From: Prevotella sp. | GTDB lineage: Bacteria > Bacteroidota > Bacteroidia > Bacteroidales > Bacteroidaceae | Assembly (NCBI GenBank): GCA_017469955.1 | Contig: JAFUFJ010000005.1 | Span: forward strand, 186,001-250,000 | Direction: 5' to 3' | Length of the DNA stretch: 64,000 bases | In this document: in pieces, positions 35,280-44,348 of the stretch | How positions within the stretch are numbered: position 1 is the stretch's first letter | Layout of the letters: each line of letters starts with the position of its first letter | Program-made: the position numbers and the translations under genes | Notes under the pieces: model-generated | Databases searched by the model: none | Seen by the model: the letters and a program-made list of their open reading frames with translations, nothing else | Told to the model about the DNA's origin: nothing

Positions 35280-35309
35280 ATTGTTAATTAATAAAAATAA
35301 AACTAACGT

Positions 35310-36401
35310 ATGACAAACAAATGTAAAATGCTGATAACACTGCTGGCTTTGATGCTTACAGCAGCTGTTTCTGCCCAGAACAACGAGAAGAACTACTACA
35401 ACTATCCTTACGGTTTTGTAGGTGTTCAGGGTGGTGTTATTAAGAACTACAGCGGCCTTCTGCCCGACAGGACATGGAGTCCTGAGGCAGCTTTGTCGCT
35501 TGGTTACTTCTTTACTCCTGAGGTTGGTACACGTCTTTCGGCAGCCGGAACGAAGTGGAGTGCCGAGGTTCCCGGTCAGGAAGACTATGACAGCAAGATG
35601 CTTGACTTAAGCATCGACCTGTTGCTGAACTTCTCTAACATTCTCTTTCCTAACCGTCATAACGCAGTTAACGTGATCGGTGTGGCCGGCATGCCTTGGC
35701 AATTAGCGACACCACACACCTATATCGACAACTACGGAAGCACACTTGTGCAGAACTACGATAAATGGAACAGGGGCTGGAAAGGCGGCGGTATCATCGA
35801 GTTTGACGTCGCTAAGCACTGGGGAATCAACCTTGAGGCCGGCAGTATCTATATGCACAACCGCCAGCACAGTGTTGAAAACAAGAACCGTTGGTGGCCA
35901 TACGCCATGGCAGGTCTGACCTATAAGTTCGGCTTTAAGAAGAAACACACCGAACCTGTAGTGGTAGAAGAGACTTACGTTCCTGCTCCTGTTGTGGAAA
36001 AGAAGGCTGAACCCGTGGTGGAAAAGAAGCCGGAACCCGTCGTGAAGGAAGAGCCGAAAGTGGAGCCGAAGCCTTCAAAGGTCGAGGAGAACATCTTCTT
36101 CGTGATCGGCAAGTCTGACGTGAAAGCCGACCAGCAGGCAAAGATCGACGCCGTTGCAGCATGGGCCAAGGAGAATCCTAACGGCAAGATCGAGGTTGTC
36201 GGCTATGCTGACAAGGGCACAGGTAATGCCGCTATCAACAAGCGCATCTCTGAACGTCGTGCACAGAGCGTAAAGACCAAGCTGGTCTATGCCGGAGTTG
36301 ACGCCGTTCGCATCAGCACTTCTTCGAAGGGAGACTCTGTACAGCCATTTGCAAACAATGACGACAACCGCGTGGTTGTTATCGTTGGTGAGAGCAAATA
36401 A
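35310..36401 (+). CDS. OmpA-family outer membrane protein
   Basis: 363 residues; signal peptide residues 1-22 end VSAQ. Residues about 30-210 form an eight-strand beta-barrel with aromatic-rich strands. Residues about 212-255 are a flexible linker of Pro, Glu, Val and Lys repeats (EKKPEPVVKEEPKVEPKP). Residues about 256-363 are the OmpA peptidoglycan-binding domain (KIEVVGYADKGTGNAAINKR, NDDNRVVVIV). It anchors the outer membrane to the wall and is usually very abundant in this group. Its own promoter and a strong terminator make it a single-gene unit. Confidence 0.93.
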   Translation: MTNKCKMLITLLALMLTAAVSAQNNEKNYYNYPYGFVGVQGGVIKNYSGLLPDRTWSPEAALSLGYFFTPEVGTRLSAAGTKWSAEVPGQEDYDSKMLDLSIDLLLNFSNILFPNRHNAVNVIGVAGMPWQLATPHTYIDNYGSTLVQNYDKWNRGWKGGGIIEFDVAKHWGINLEAGSIYMHNRQHSVENKNRWWPYAMAGLTYKFGFKKKHTEPVVVEETYVPAPVVEKKAEPVVEKKPEPVVKEEPKVEPKPSKVEENIFFVIGKSDVKADQQAKIDAVAAWAKENPNGKIEVVGYADKGTGNAAINKRISERRAQSVKTKLVYAGVDAVRISTSSKGDSVQPFANNDDNRVVVIVGESK

Positions 36402-36453
36402 TCGTGACTGAGGCCTGCAAGGGGCAGGTTTCTGACCGAGAATCGGAAGCTAT

Positions 36454-36497
36454 AAAGCGGACAAGCATCATCAAGGTGCCTGTCCGCTTTCCTTTTT
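36454..36497 (+). terminator. Terminator after the OmpA-family gene
   Basis: AAAGCGGACA pairs with TGTCCGCTTT, followed by CCTTTTT. Confidence 0.85.
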
Positions 36498-36525
36498 ATG
36501 CGCCATTCTTGGGAACATCGTCGTC

Positions 36526-36635
36526 GAGAAAGCTTAGACTTTAGGGTCAGAACTCATAGACTTCTGGCTGAGAAAACTATGAGTTATCGGCAAGAACCCA
36601 TAGACTTCTCACCCTAAACTCTTAGCTTTCTCAAG
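36526..36635. repeat. 22-bp modular repeat array, A-type, five units
   Basis: 110 bp. Cores: GAGAAAGCTTAGACTTTAG, CAGAACTCATAGACTTCTG, GAGAAAACTATGAGTTATC, AAGAACCCATAGACTTCTC, CTAAACTCTTAGCTTTCTC. It lies between two same-strand genes, right after a terminator. Confidence 0.93.
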
Positions 36636-36665
36636 CAGGCCGACGAGGACTCCTGACGGCAATGA

Positions 36666-36818
36666 CAAGAAAAAACGGAAACAAGTTCCCGATTTTCTTG
36701 GTATTGTTCTCGCTTATTCGTAACTTTACAGAAGTTACTCCCGCTCGACAGTTCAAGAAAAAAAACGGAAACAAGTTCCCGATTTTCTTGGTATTGTTCT
36801 CGCTTATTCGTAACTTTG
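36666..36818 (+). promoter_or_regulatory. Tandemly duplicated promoter segment before the aldo/keto reductase gene
   Basis: Two near-identical copies of about 62 bp, 90 bp apart, each with ACGGAAACAAGTTCCCG then TTTTCTTGG and CTCGCTTATTCGTAACTTT. Copy 2 ends in the good -7 box TAACTTTG (36811-36818). Copy 1 has TAACTTTA, so it may be weaker. A 7-bp inverted repeat, GTAACTT/AAGTTAC, spans 36720-36738. Confidence 0.75.
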
Positions 36819-36844
36819 TGGCCAAGAATCAACATTCAAACATT

Positions 36845-38233
36845 ATGGAAGACAACAAGAACAACAACATCAGCCGGCGTGAATTCCTCACTCGGCTGGG
36901 CGTTTCGTCGGCATCTGCCGTGGGGCTTACTGTGCTGAATCCCTATAAAGCCTTTGCCTCGGACAGCGCCCCCGAAAGGCTTCAGCCGAAAAGTCCGCTG
37001 CCTCCAGACCCGGGAAAGATGACCTATCGCACCACTCCCAACACGGGCGACGAGGTGAGCCTGATGGGATTCGGCATGATGAGACTGCCAAGAAACGGAA
37101 GAAACATCGACCAGGAACTGACTAATAAACTTGTAGACTATGCCATAGAGCACGGCATCAACTACTTTGACACTGCCCCGGCCTACGGCGATTCGGAAGT
37201 GGCCACCGGCATAGCCCTGAAACGTCACCCGAGGGAAAAGTTCTATATCGCCACAAAAATGTCAAACCAGCACGGCGGAACATCGCTCGAAGAGGGCAAG
37301 GCCATGTACAAACGCTCGCTGGAACGCTTGCAGGTCGACTACATCGACTACTACCTCCTGCACAGCATCGGGCAGAATGGCATGAAAGACTTCAACCCCC
37401 GGTTCATCGACAACGGACTACTTGACTTCCTCGTCGAAGAGCGAAAAGCCGGACGTATACGCAATCTCGGATTCTCCTACCACGGCAATGTGGAGGTGTT
37501 TGACTGGCTGCTCGACCATGACGACGAATACAACTGGGACTTCTGCCAGATAGAAATGAACTACATCGACTGGCGTCACGCCTCGCTTGAGAGCTCAGGA
37601 TGGAAACATGATGCCGATGCAGAGTACCTGTACAACAAGCTTTCAAAACTTGACATACCGGCCGTTATCATGGAACCTTTGCTGGGAGGACGGCTTGCAG
37701 GCTTACCTGAAGAGATCAGTTTGCAGCTGAAACAAGTGCGCCCCAACGCCACTGATGCCCAATGGGCCTTCCGTTGGGTGGGCTCAAAGCCCAACGTACT
37801 GACCGTGCTCAGCGGCATGAACCGCATGGATCACTTGCAGGAGAACATCGCAAACTATTCGCCTCTCGACCCTTGTACAGAAGAAGAAAACGCGTTACTC
37901 GAAAGCATTGCCGACCAGATGTCTGGCTATCCTACCATACCTTGCACAGCATGCGCCTACTGTATGCCTTGCCCTTATGGGGTAGATATACCAGGCAACT
38001 TCGCCTATTACAATCAGGCTGTCAACACGAAAGAACTGCCATTGCCCGAAAAAACAGCACCCGACTACGCAAAAAGAGCCAAGAACTTTGCCAAGGGATA
38101 CAAGAAAGCACTTCCTAAGAAGGCATGGGCAACAAGGTGTATCGACTGCGAAAACTGCCTGTCGAAGTGCCCGCAACAGATACGAATACCAAACCAGATG
38201 AGCAGAATCACCGAACTTATCGCAAAGAAATAG
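36845..38233 (+). CDS. Tat-exported aldo/keto reductase with ferredoxin-type Fe-S clusters
   Basis: 462 residues from MEDNKNNNISRREFLTRLG. SRREFL starts a twin-arginine signal, so the folded protein is exported with its cofactors. Residues about 60-350 are an aldo/keto reductase TIM barrel with the catalytic DTAPAYGDSE (Asp, Tyr) and DYIDYYLLHSI. The C-terminal part has two cysteine clusters, CTACAYCMPCPYG and CIDCENCLSKCP, typical of 4Fe-4S binding. It may pass electrons between a small carbonyl or sugar substrate and an electron carrier; the substrate is unknown. The longer in-frame start at 36662 lies inside the duplicated promoter DNA and is rejected. Confidence 0.9.
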   Translation: MEDNKNNNISRREFLTRLGVSSASAVGLTVLNPYKAFASDSAPERLQPKSPLPPDPGKMTYRTTPNTGDEVSLMGFGMMRLPRNGRNIDQELTNKLVDYAIEHGINYFDTAPAYGDSEVATGIALKRHPREKFYIATKMSNQHGGTSLEEGKAMYKRSLERLQVDYIDYYLLHSIGQNGMKDFNPRFIDNGLLDFLVEERKAGRIRNLGFSYHGNVEVFDWLLDHDDEYNWDFCQIEMNYIDWRHASLESSGWKHDADAEYLYNKLSKLDIPAVIMEPLLGGRLAGLPEEISLQLKQVRPNATDAQWAFRWVGSKPNVLTVLSGMNRMDHLQENIANYSPLDPCTEEENALLESIADQMSGYPTIPCTACAYCMPCPYGVDIPGNFAYYNQAVNTKELPLPEKTAPDYAKRAKNFAKGYKKALPKKAWATRCIDCENCLSKCPQQIRIPNQMSRITELIAKK

Positions 38234-38240
38234 CACCTCC

Positions 38241-38306
38241 GCCAGGCAGAAACACAAGCCTGGCACACAAAAAAGAAACGCCGGCATCCACAAGACGCCG
38301 GCGTTT
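38241..38306. terminator. Two consecutive hairpins between convergent genes
   Basis: GCCAGGC/GCCTGGC (38241-38264), then AAACGCCGGC/GCCGGCGTTT (38276-38306). They terminate the reductase gene and tsf. Confidence 0.8.
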
Positions 38307-38355
38307 GTCATATCGAAACCATCGGAAAATCCGACAGCTTGCTGTCCGTTCAGCC

Positions 38356-39354
38356 CTATTCGGCTACAAGAGTAAAGCGCTTGAAGGCAACTATCTTCAG
38401 CTCTTTGTCCTGCTGACCCAGCCACATCGTTACGGTAGCCTTGTCACCATCGCCAAACTGGAACTCCTGATCAACCAGACAGTTCTCCTTCAAGAACTTC
38501 TGAACACGGCCTTTTGCAATGTTCTCAATCATTGCCATCGGCAGAGAAGCAGCCTTCTCAGCAGCAGCCTTTTCCTTCAAAGCACGAGCTTCGTCGGCCT
38601 GTTCCTGCGTGAGCCAGCCCTTCTTCATGTTCGATTCAATGTGGTCTTCACTGTCAACAAGGTTAGGATTGATGCCGGCCTTCTTCAAGACAGAGTCGAC
38701 ATATTTCTCAACCTGCTCAAGCTTCGTCTTCTCGACAGCAGTCTTATACTCCTCGTCAAGCACCGACTGTGGAACACTGTCGGCATCCAAGGCGACGGGT
38801 TTCATGGCTGCTACCTGCATGGCAAGCTTGTGTCCTGCCTCAGCATTCTCCTTGTTCAGCTGAACCATAGTGCACAAAGTGTGTTTGCCCATGTGGTCAT
38901 ATACCTCTACATTGGGACCTTCGAGCACGAGATAGCCGTCAAGTTCCATCTTCTCACCAGTGATACCTGAACGCTGAGTCACAGCATCCTGCACCTTCTG
39001 GCCGTCAGATAAGGTCAGCTCTTTTACCTCTTCAAGGGTTTGACACTTGTTGGCAACGGCCGCGTCAAGTATCGAACGTGTCAGAGAAATGAAGTCTGCG
39101 CCGTTGGCAACGAAGTCGGTTTCACACTTCAAGGCAATCGTTGCTGCAAAGCCATTCTCAGACTTTACGAGCACACAGCCGTTGGATGTCTCGCGGTCTG
39201 AGCGCTTTGCTGCGATAGCAAGGCCACGTTCGCGAAGCAGTTCCTTTGCCTTATCGAAGTCACCTTCTGCTTCTGTCAGTGCTTTTTTCACATCTGCAAG
39301 ACCCGCACCTGTCATGGTACGAAGCTTTTTGATATCTTCAATTGTGATAGCCAT
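38356..39354 (-). CDS. tsf: Translation elongation factor Ts
   Basis: 332 residues, the longer form typical of Bacteroidota. EF-Ts exchanges GDP for GTP on EF-Tu. The N-terminal UBA-like domain MAITIEDIKKLRTMTGAGLA and DVKKALTEAEGDFDKA is diagnostic, and the core contains IALKCETDFVANGADF. It follows rpsB by 34 bases, the usual rpsB-tsf order, and is the last gene of the cluster before a terminator. Confidence 0.97.
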   Translation of the reverse strand: MAITIEDIKKLRTMTGAGLADVKKALTEAEGDFDKAKELLRERGLAIAAKRSDRETSNGCVLVKSENGFAATIALKCETDFVANGADFISLTRSILDAAVANKCQTLEEVKELTLSDGQKVQDAVTQRSGITGEKMELDGYLVLEGPNVEVYDHMGKHTLCTMVQLNKENAEAGHKLAMQVAAMKPVALDADSVPQSVLDEEYKTAVEKTKLEQVEKYVDSVLKKAGINPNLVDSEDHIESNMKKGWLTQEQADEARALKEKAAAEKAASLPMAMIENIAKGRVQKFLKENCLVDQEFQFGDGDKATVTMWLGQQDKELKIVAFKRFTLVAE

Positions 39355-39388
39355 AATCTTTTTCTTGTTAGGAATGAATCGTTATTAA

Positions 39389-40234
39389 TTACTCAGCTGC
39401 CTCCTCTGCGGGCTCTTCCGGTGCTTCTGCCGGCTCTTCAGCGGCAGGAGTCTCTACTTCTTTGCGGGCTTTACGTGCGCGCTTTGGTTTGGCTTCTGCA
39501 GCTTCTTCGGCCTGTTCTGCGGCGGCTTTCTCATCGGCTTTTTCGGCTTTACGCTCCTCAAGTCCCTCGGCAATGGCCTGACAGCATGCTGTCAAGATGA
39601 CGTCGATTGAGTCTTTTGCGTCGTCGTTTGCGGGGATGACGAAGTCGATTCCGTTGGGGTCGCTGTTGGTATCAACCATTGCAAAGACAGGTATGCCCAG
39701 GCGATTGGCTTCCTTGATGGCGATGTTTTCTTTGAGAACGTCGACAACAAAGAGAGCGCTTGGCAGACGAGTAAGGTCGGCTATTGAGCCAAGGTTTTTC
39801 TCAAGTTTGGCGCGTTGGCGTGTAATCTGGAGCAGTTCGCGCTTTGAAAGGTTTGAGAATGTTCCGTCGGCCATGAGTTTATCGATGTTCGTCATTTTCT
39901 TGACTGCCTTACGGATGGTCGGGAAGTTGGTGAGCATACCGCCTGGCCAACGCTCGATGACGTAGGGCATGTTTACGCTCGTTGCCTTTTCGGCTACGAT
40001 GTCCTTAGCTTGTTTTTTAGTAGCGACGAACAGGATTTTCTTTCCTGACTTGGCGATTTGCTTGAGTGCGTCTGCAGCCTCGTCGATTTTTGCGACTGTC
40101 TTGTTAAGGTCGATGATGTGGATGCCGTTGCGTTCCATGAAGATGTAGGGAGCCATGGCGGGGTTCCACTTGCGTTTCAGGTGGCCGAAGTGGCAGCCTG
40201 CTTGCAGTAATTGGTCAAAATTTGTTCTTGACAT
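39389..40234 (-). CDS. rpsB: 30S ribosomal protein S2
   Basis: 281 residues. It opens MSRTNFDQLLQAGCHFGHLK and contains ATKKQAKDIV, ERWPGGMLTNFPTIRKA and PVFAMVDTNSDPNGIDFVIP, all S2 hallmarks. The last 50 residues are an Ala/Glu/Lys-rich tail (EEPAEAPEEPAEEAAE) common in this phylum. It is preceded by a 204-base gap after rpsI that may be a leader, and followed by tsf. Confidence 0.97.
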   Translation of the reverse strand: MSRTNFDQLLQAGCHFGHLKRKWNPAMAPYIFMERNGIHIIDLNKTVAKIDEAADALKQIAKSGKKILFVATKKQAKDIVAEKATSVNMPYVIERWPGGMLTNFPTIRKAVKKMTNIDKLMADGTFSNLSKRELLQITRQRAKLEKNLGSIADLTRLPSALFVVDVLKENIAIKEANRLGIPVFAMVDTNSDPNGIDFVIPANDDAKDSIDVILTACCQAIAEGLEERKAEKADEKAAAEQAEEAAEAKPKRARKARKEVETPAAEEPAEAPEEPAEEAAE

Positions 40235-40438
40235 TTTTGTTTCTTTTTAATTGTTTGTTTACTTTCTTTTTAATTCTTCTTAGAATCAGCCGGAGAGTAA
40301 TTGTTGCCTTTCGGGCGTGTTCAAGTCTCTTCGGTTTAGATACTAAACTTGTTCAGCGGGTTGCTGCCGGCCCGTTTGTCGGCTGTTCAGGCTGCCTGTT
40401 GGAGGTGTTGCCTGGCGCCGGTGCGGGTCAGTTGTATG
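40235..40438 (-). promoter_or_regulatory. Untranslated gap upstream of rpsB, candidate r-protein leader
   Basis: 204 bases between rpsI and rpsB with no open frame of note. It contains a short stem, GTTTAG-TAT-CTAAAC, and a GC-rich first half that could fold. A regulatory leader is plausible but I cannot match a known class. Confidence 0.35.
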
Positions 40439-40825
40439 TTAACGCTTGCTGAACTGGAAGTGACGACGTGCTTTGGGCTGTCCTGGCTTTTTGCGTTCTA
40501 CGACGCGTGCGTCGCGTGTGAGGAAGCCTTCTGCGCGAAGTGCCTTCTTGTCTTCTTCGTTCACCTTGACAAGTGCGCGTGCGATAGCGAGGCGAAGTGC
40601 CTGGCTCTGACCGGTGAATCCGCCTCCGAAGAGGTTGGCTTTGATGTCATACTGTTCTGTGACGCCGAGCAGTTCGAGTGGCTGTTTGACCACGTACTGC
40701 AGGATGGCTGATGGGAAGTATGTCTGGAGATCACGCTTGTTGATGGTGATTTTGCCGGTACCTTTTGTGAGGTAGACACGAGCTACTGAGCTCTTGCGAC
40801 GGCCAACTGCATTAATTTGTTCCAT
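40439..40825 (-). CDS. rpsI: 30S ribosomal protein S9
   Basis: 128 residues. It reads MEQINAVGRRKSSVARVYL at the start and ends with the basic KKPGQPKARRHFQFSKR that reaches the P-site tRNA. GGGFTGQSQALRLAIARAL is conserved. It follows rplM by 11 bases, the universal rplM-rpsI pair. Confidence 0.98.
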   Translation of the reverse strand: MEQINAVGRRKSSVARVYLTKGTGKITINKRDLQTYFPSAILQYVVKQPLELLGVTEQYDIKANLFGGGFTGQSQALRLAIARALVKVNEEDKKALRAEGFLTRDARVVERKKPGQPKARRHFQFSKR

Positions 40826-40836
40826 CTTGCTTATCT

Positions 40837-41298
40837 TTATTTATACTGGTTGATGTCAATTGCCTTTGGCTTCTGAGCCTCGTGTTTGTGCTCTGTGCCT
40901 GGGTATATGTACAGATTCTTCAGGATATGGCGTCCAAGGATGCCTTTTGGCAGCATGCCTTTCACTGCATGGCGCAGGATACGCTCGGTTCCATAGGGGA
41001 GCTTTCTGAGCTCTTCAGGGGTAGAGAAGCGCTGTCCGCCGGGGTAACCCGTGTAGCGGGTGTAGACCTTGTCGGTCTCTTTCTTACCTGTGAATACTAC
41101 TTTGTCGGCATTGATAATGATGACATTGTCGCCGCAGTCTACGTGTGGTGTGAAGCCGGGCTTGTACTTTCCGCGGAGAAGTTTTGCCACCTTCGAGGCG
41201 AGTCGGCCGACTACTTGGTCGGTTGCGTCGACTACCACCCACTCTTTCTGTACTGTTTCCTTGTTCAGGGAAATAGTTTTGTAACTTAAAGTGTCCAT
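40837..41298 (-). CDS. rplM: 50S ribosomal protein L13
   Basis: 153 residues. Signatures are VVDATDQVVGRLASKVAKLL, KYKPGFTPHVDCGDNVIIIN and HAVKGMLPKGILGRHILKNL. It is first in the rplM-rpsI operon and has a leader of about 225 bases from the promoter at 41530, long enough to hold autoregulatory structure. Confidence 0.98.
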   Translation of the reverse strand: MDTLSYKTISLNKETVQKEWVVVDATDQVVGRLASKVAKLLRGKYKPGFTPHVDCGDNVIIINADKVVFTGKKETDKVYTRYTGYPGGQRFSTPEELRKLPYGTERILRHAVKGMLPKGILGRHILKNLYIYPGTEHKHEAQKPKAIDINQYK

Positions 41299-41523
41299 TT
41301 CTTTTTTTGATTAACTACTAAAAAACATTTTCTTTCTTGCGCTCTCTGTTCCGCGACGGGACTTCTGCACGGCCGCATGCATGGCATGGCAAGCGAGCAT
41401 GGGTCTCCCGCCTACGTCACGTCAAGCGTTGCACAACCGATTCACTAACCGTGATGCCTGGCCAAAGACACCACTATTAACACTGCTGTGCTGGGGGTTC
41501 TAAGGACTTCCCCCGAAATAATC
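41299..41523 (-). promoter_or_regulatory. Long 5' leader of rplM-rpsI, candidate autoregulatory RNA
   Basis: About 225 untranslated bases. Next to the promoter, GGGGGAAGTCCTTAGAACCC is followed by CC, giving a GGGGG/CCCCC stem. Further GC-rich palindromic stretches (GCATGC and CATGCCATGC) occur in the middle. No long frame is open. Confidence 0.45.
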
Positions 41524-41529
41524 GGACTG

Positions 41530-41537
41530 CAAAGGTA
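41530..41537 (-). promoter_or_regulatory. Promoter -7 box for rplM-rpsI
   Basis: Minus-strand TACCTTTG about 230 bases upstream of the rplM ATG. Confidence 0.6.
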
Positions 41538-41659
41538 AGGCTTTTTCTCTGAAAGAGAATCTTCTGGCGGGACGGGGATGTTGTATTTTATAATAGTTTA
41601 ACATTTTTACAGACTATTAACGCGCGTCTTTCTGCCTGCCGGGCGTCAGGATGCTCGCC

Positions 41660-41769
41660 GAGAAAGCTTAGGTTTATGCCTGAGAAGTCATAGCTTTCTT
41701 GCCGAGAAAGCTATGGGTTCTGGACATGAATCCATAGACTTCTCACCCTGAAAGGATAGCTTTCTCGGC
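41660..41769. repeat. 22-bp modular repeat array, A-type, five units
   Basis: 110 bp. Cores: GAGAAAGCTTAGGTTTATG, GAGAAGTCATAGCTTTCTT, GAGAAAGCTATGGGTTCTG, ATGAATCCATAGACTTCTC, CTGAAAGGATAGCTTTCTC. It lies between the divergent rplM and flippase promoters. Confidence 0.93.
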
Positions 41770-41844
41770 GGGTTTACGCGCGCGCGTATTATTAAAAAGG
41801 TATAATATTTGGGGCGAAAAGTGGCGAAGTTGCCGAAAAATGCT

Positions 41845-41852
41845 TATTTTTG
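41845..41852 (+). promoter_or_regulatory. Candidate promoter -7 box for the glycan operon
   Basis: TATTTTTG about 80 bases before the flippase ATG. No clear -33 box is seen, so confidence is modest. Confidence 0.4.
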
Positions 41853-41932
41853 CCATAGGTAATCCGCCTTTCTTGCAACGAGAGTGCTTTCGCGTTGCCG
41901 GGATGTTGTGGGCATTGCCGGTTCAGAAGCTT

Positions 41933-43366
41933 ATGGAATCACTCAAGGAAAAGACGGCCCGCGGACTGTTCTGGGGCGGTATGAACACACTGGTTATGCA
42001 GCTTATCGGGGTGGCTTTCGGCATCTTGCTGGCCCGCCTGCTTGACACTTCCGACTATGGTATGATGGCCGCTGTGAGCGTGTTTACTATGATAGCTACT
42101 GAACTAAAGGACAGCGGATTCAAGACAGCGCTGACCAATCTGAAGCATCCCGAGGACCGCGACTACAATGCAGTGTTCTGGTTCAACCTCATTGCGGGGC
42201 TCGTTCTCTATGCCATCCTGTTCGTTTCCGCACCGCTGATCGGCCGATACTATGCCAACGAGGCCATCGTTCCGCTGGCCAGATATGCCTTTCTGAGCGT
42301 AGTGATCACTGCCTTCAGCACCTCACAGGGGGCCTGGCTCTTCAAGCAGCTGAAGACTAAAGAGCTGGCAAAGGCGTCGATGACGGCCACACTTGTGTCG
42401 AGCACGGTGGGCGCCGGCATGGCTTTCGGCGGATGCGGCTACTGGTCGCTGGCCACGCAGGGGCTGGTCTTCGTGCTCGTCAACACCCTTCTCGTGTGGC
42501 ATTACTCACCCTGGCGCCCCCATTTTGAACTCGACTTTGAACCAGCCTGGCGCATGTTCCGCTTCTCATTCAAGATCATGCTCACCGCCATTGCCACCCA
42601 GCTCAACAACAATGTCATCAACATCCTGGCCGTGAAATACTACAAAGTGGGGCCCGCAGGCCACTATAGCCAGGCCTATCAGTGGGACTTCAAGGCCTAC
42701 TCGCTCGTGCAAGGCATGGTCAATCAGGTAGCTCAGCCCGTGTTAGTCAGCCTCGACGACGACGGCCAACGACAGCTCAATGCCCTGAGAAAGATGATGC
42801 GGTTCACGGCCTTCATCGCCTTTCCGCTGCTCTTCGGGCTGGCATTAGTGTCGCGAGAGTTCATAGTCCTGGCCATCGGCACCAAGTGGCTGCCCAGCGT
42901 AGGGCTGCTTCGCCTGCTGTGTCTCAGCGGAGCCGTGATGCCGTTGTGCAGCCTTCTGTCGAACCTCATCATCTCAAAAGGCCGTTCGGGCACCTACATG
43001 TGGGCCACGCTCGTCCTCTGTGCAGCCCAGATAGCCCTGCTTGTCATGGTCAGAAAGCAGGGCATTCACGCCATGGTTCTGGCCTATACAGCCCTTAACA
43101 TCGCGTGGCTGATGGTGTGGTTTGCCCTCACAAGCAGGCTTACAGGCTATCGGTTCTTGCACTTCATCACGGACACTCTGCCCTTCGCTCTTGCGGCAAG
43201 CGGGGTGATGATGCTCACCTTTCTGCTCACGAAACCAATCGGAAGCCTCTGGCTTTTGCTCCTCTCGCGCATCGCAATTGCCGGACTGCTATACTACGTT
43301 GTCATGCGAATCGCCGGAGCAAAGATACTCCGCGAGTGCATGACATTCATCCTAAGACGACCATAA
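41933..43366 (+). CDS. Polysaccharide flippase (Wzx/MOP superfamily)
   Basis: 477 residues from MESLKEKTARGLFWGGMNTL, the usual start of this family; the frame to 41840 begins at the promoter. About 12-14 hydrophobic segments. The lead SLKEKTARGLFWGGMN and the segments DTSDYGMMAAVSVFTMIATE and YYKVGPAGHYSQAYQ are typical of the lipopolysaccharide/capsule flippases (Wzx or RfbX type) that move lipid-linked sugar units across the inner membrane. It is first of five tightly spaced genes (next start 4 bases after its stop), so it probably exports the product those genes make. Confidence 0.92.
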   Translation: MESLKEKTARGLFWGGMNTLVMQLIGVAFGILLARLLDTSDYGMMAAVSVFTMIATELKDSGFKTALTNLKHPEDRDYNAVFWFNLIAGLVLYAILFVSAPLIGRYYANEAIVPLARYAFLSVVITAFSTSQGAWLFKQLKTKELAKASMTATLVSSTVGAGMAFGGCGYWSLATQGLVFVLVNTLLVWHYSPWRPHFELDFEPAWRMFRFSFKIMLTAIATQLNNNVINILAVKYYKVGPAGHYSQAYQWDFKAYSLVQGMVNQVAQPVLVSLDDDGQRQLNALRKMMRFTAFIAFPLLFGLALVSREFIVLAIGTKWLPSVGLLRLLCLSGAVMPLCSLLSNLIISKGRSGTYMWATLVLCAAQIALLVMVRKQGIHAMVLAYTALNIAWLMVWFALTSRLTGYRFLHFITDTLPFALAASGVMMLTFLLTKPIGSLWLLLLSRIAIAGLLYYVVMRIAGAKILRECMTFILRRP

Positions 43367-43370
43367 ACGC

Positions 43371-44324
43371 ATGAAACTGGCCTTCCTTCTGTCGCCCTAC
43401 ACCGACGCGTCCCACCTGAAACGCCTCGTCGACTCGCTGCCAGGCGAGTCGGTATTCTTCGTGCATGTCGACAAGAAGTCTGACATTCGTCCCTTTGAAG
43501 AGGCACTGGCGGGCGACACACGGGTGAGGTTTCTCGCCAAGAGAGCCAACGTGGCATGGGGTTCAATCAGGCAAGTCGAGTATCAAATGGAACTCATCCG
43601 AGCCGCACTTGCTGCCGAAGAAGCGTTCGACTACTTCGTCACCATGAGCGGAATGGACTATCCCGTGTGGAGCAACCGGCGCATACTTGACCATCTTGAG
43701 CAACATCGCGGACGACAATTCCTACAGGCCATCTGCATGAAAGGACAGGGAAAGAGCGCCGAAATCTACACCATCTACCGCCCTTTCGCCAGCCATCCGT
43801 GGGCGAAAGGCTCGGCAGGCAGCAAGCTTCGGGCAGCCCTTCGCAAGACAATCGCATGGATGGGCATCAGGAAACCGATCGAATTCGACGCAGACGGACG
43901 CCACTACACCCTCTACAAAGGCTCCGACTGGCACGCCATCACTCCCGAATTAGCCCGTTATGTGCTCGAAAAGTGGGACCACATACCTGCCCTCAGACGC
44001 TATTTCAAGAACAGCTTCACACCCTCAGAGACCCTCATTCACACCCTGGCTTTCAACTCTTCGTTCGCAAAGGACTGCATGCTTGTCGAGGGGAAATACG
44101 AGAGTCTTGCAGCACTCACACCGCTCACTTACATCGACTATCATCCCGATATCAAGGTACTTTCTGAAGAAGACTTCCCCAGAATCGTCAGCTCCGGCAA
44201 GATGTTCTGTCGGAAAGTCATCAGCGGAAAGAGCGACAAACTCGTCAAGATGCTTGACCGCCATCGGGCACTCGAAGAAGAAAACATCACGCCAAACGGC
44301 ATCCGCCGTCCCGGCAACTCATAA
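43371..44324 (+). CDS. Glycosyltransferase family 14-like (core-2/I-branching type)
   Basis: 317 residues, cytoplasmic. It begins MKLAFLLSPYTDASHLKRLV and carries SVFFVHVDKKSD, VAWGSIRQVEYQMELI and TMSGMDYPVWSN, the pattern of beta-1,6-N-acetylglucosaminyltransferase-like GT14 enzymes, which transfer a sugar from a nucleotide donor. KGSDWHAITPELARYVLEKW is the acceptor-side region. The donor and acceptor are unknown. It starts four bases after the flippase and is followed 24 bases later by the nucleotidyltransferase fusion. Confidence 0.88.
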   Translation: MKLAFLLSPYTDASHLKRLVDSLPGESVFFVHVDKKSDIRPFEEALAGDTRVRFLAKRANVAWGSIRQVEYQMELIRAALAAEEAFDYFVTMSGMDYPVWSNRRILDHLEQHRGRQFLQAICMKGQGKSAEIYTIYRPFASHPWAKGSAGSKLRAALRKTIAWMGIRKPIEFDADGRHYTLYKGSDWHAITPELARYVLEKWDHIPALRRYFKNSFTPSETLIHTLAFNSSFAKDCMLVEGKYESLAALTPLTYIDYHPDIKVLSEEDFPRIVSSGKMFCRKVISGKSDKLVKMLDRHRALEEENITPNGIRRPGNS

Positions 44325-44348
44325 CGACAACCACCAAACAACAAACAT

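Noticed and set aside
36662-36844. N-terminal extension of the aldo/keto reductase
   Set aside because: The in-frame extension translates the duplicated promoter DNA, producing an artificial repeat, and the Tat signal starts properly at 36845.
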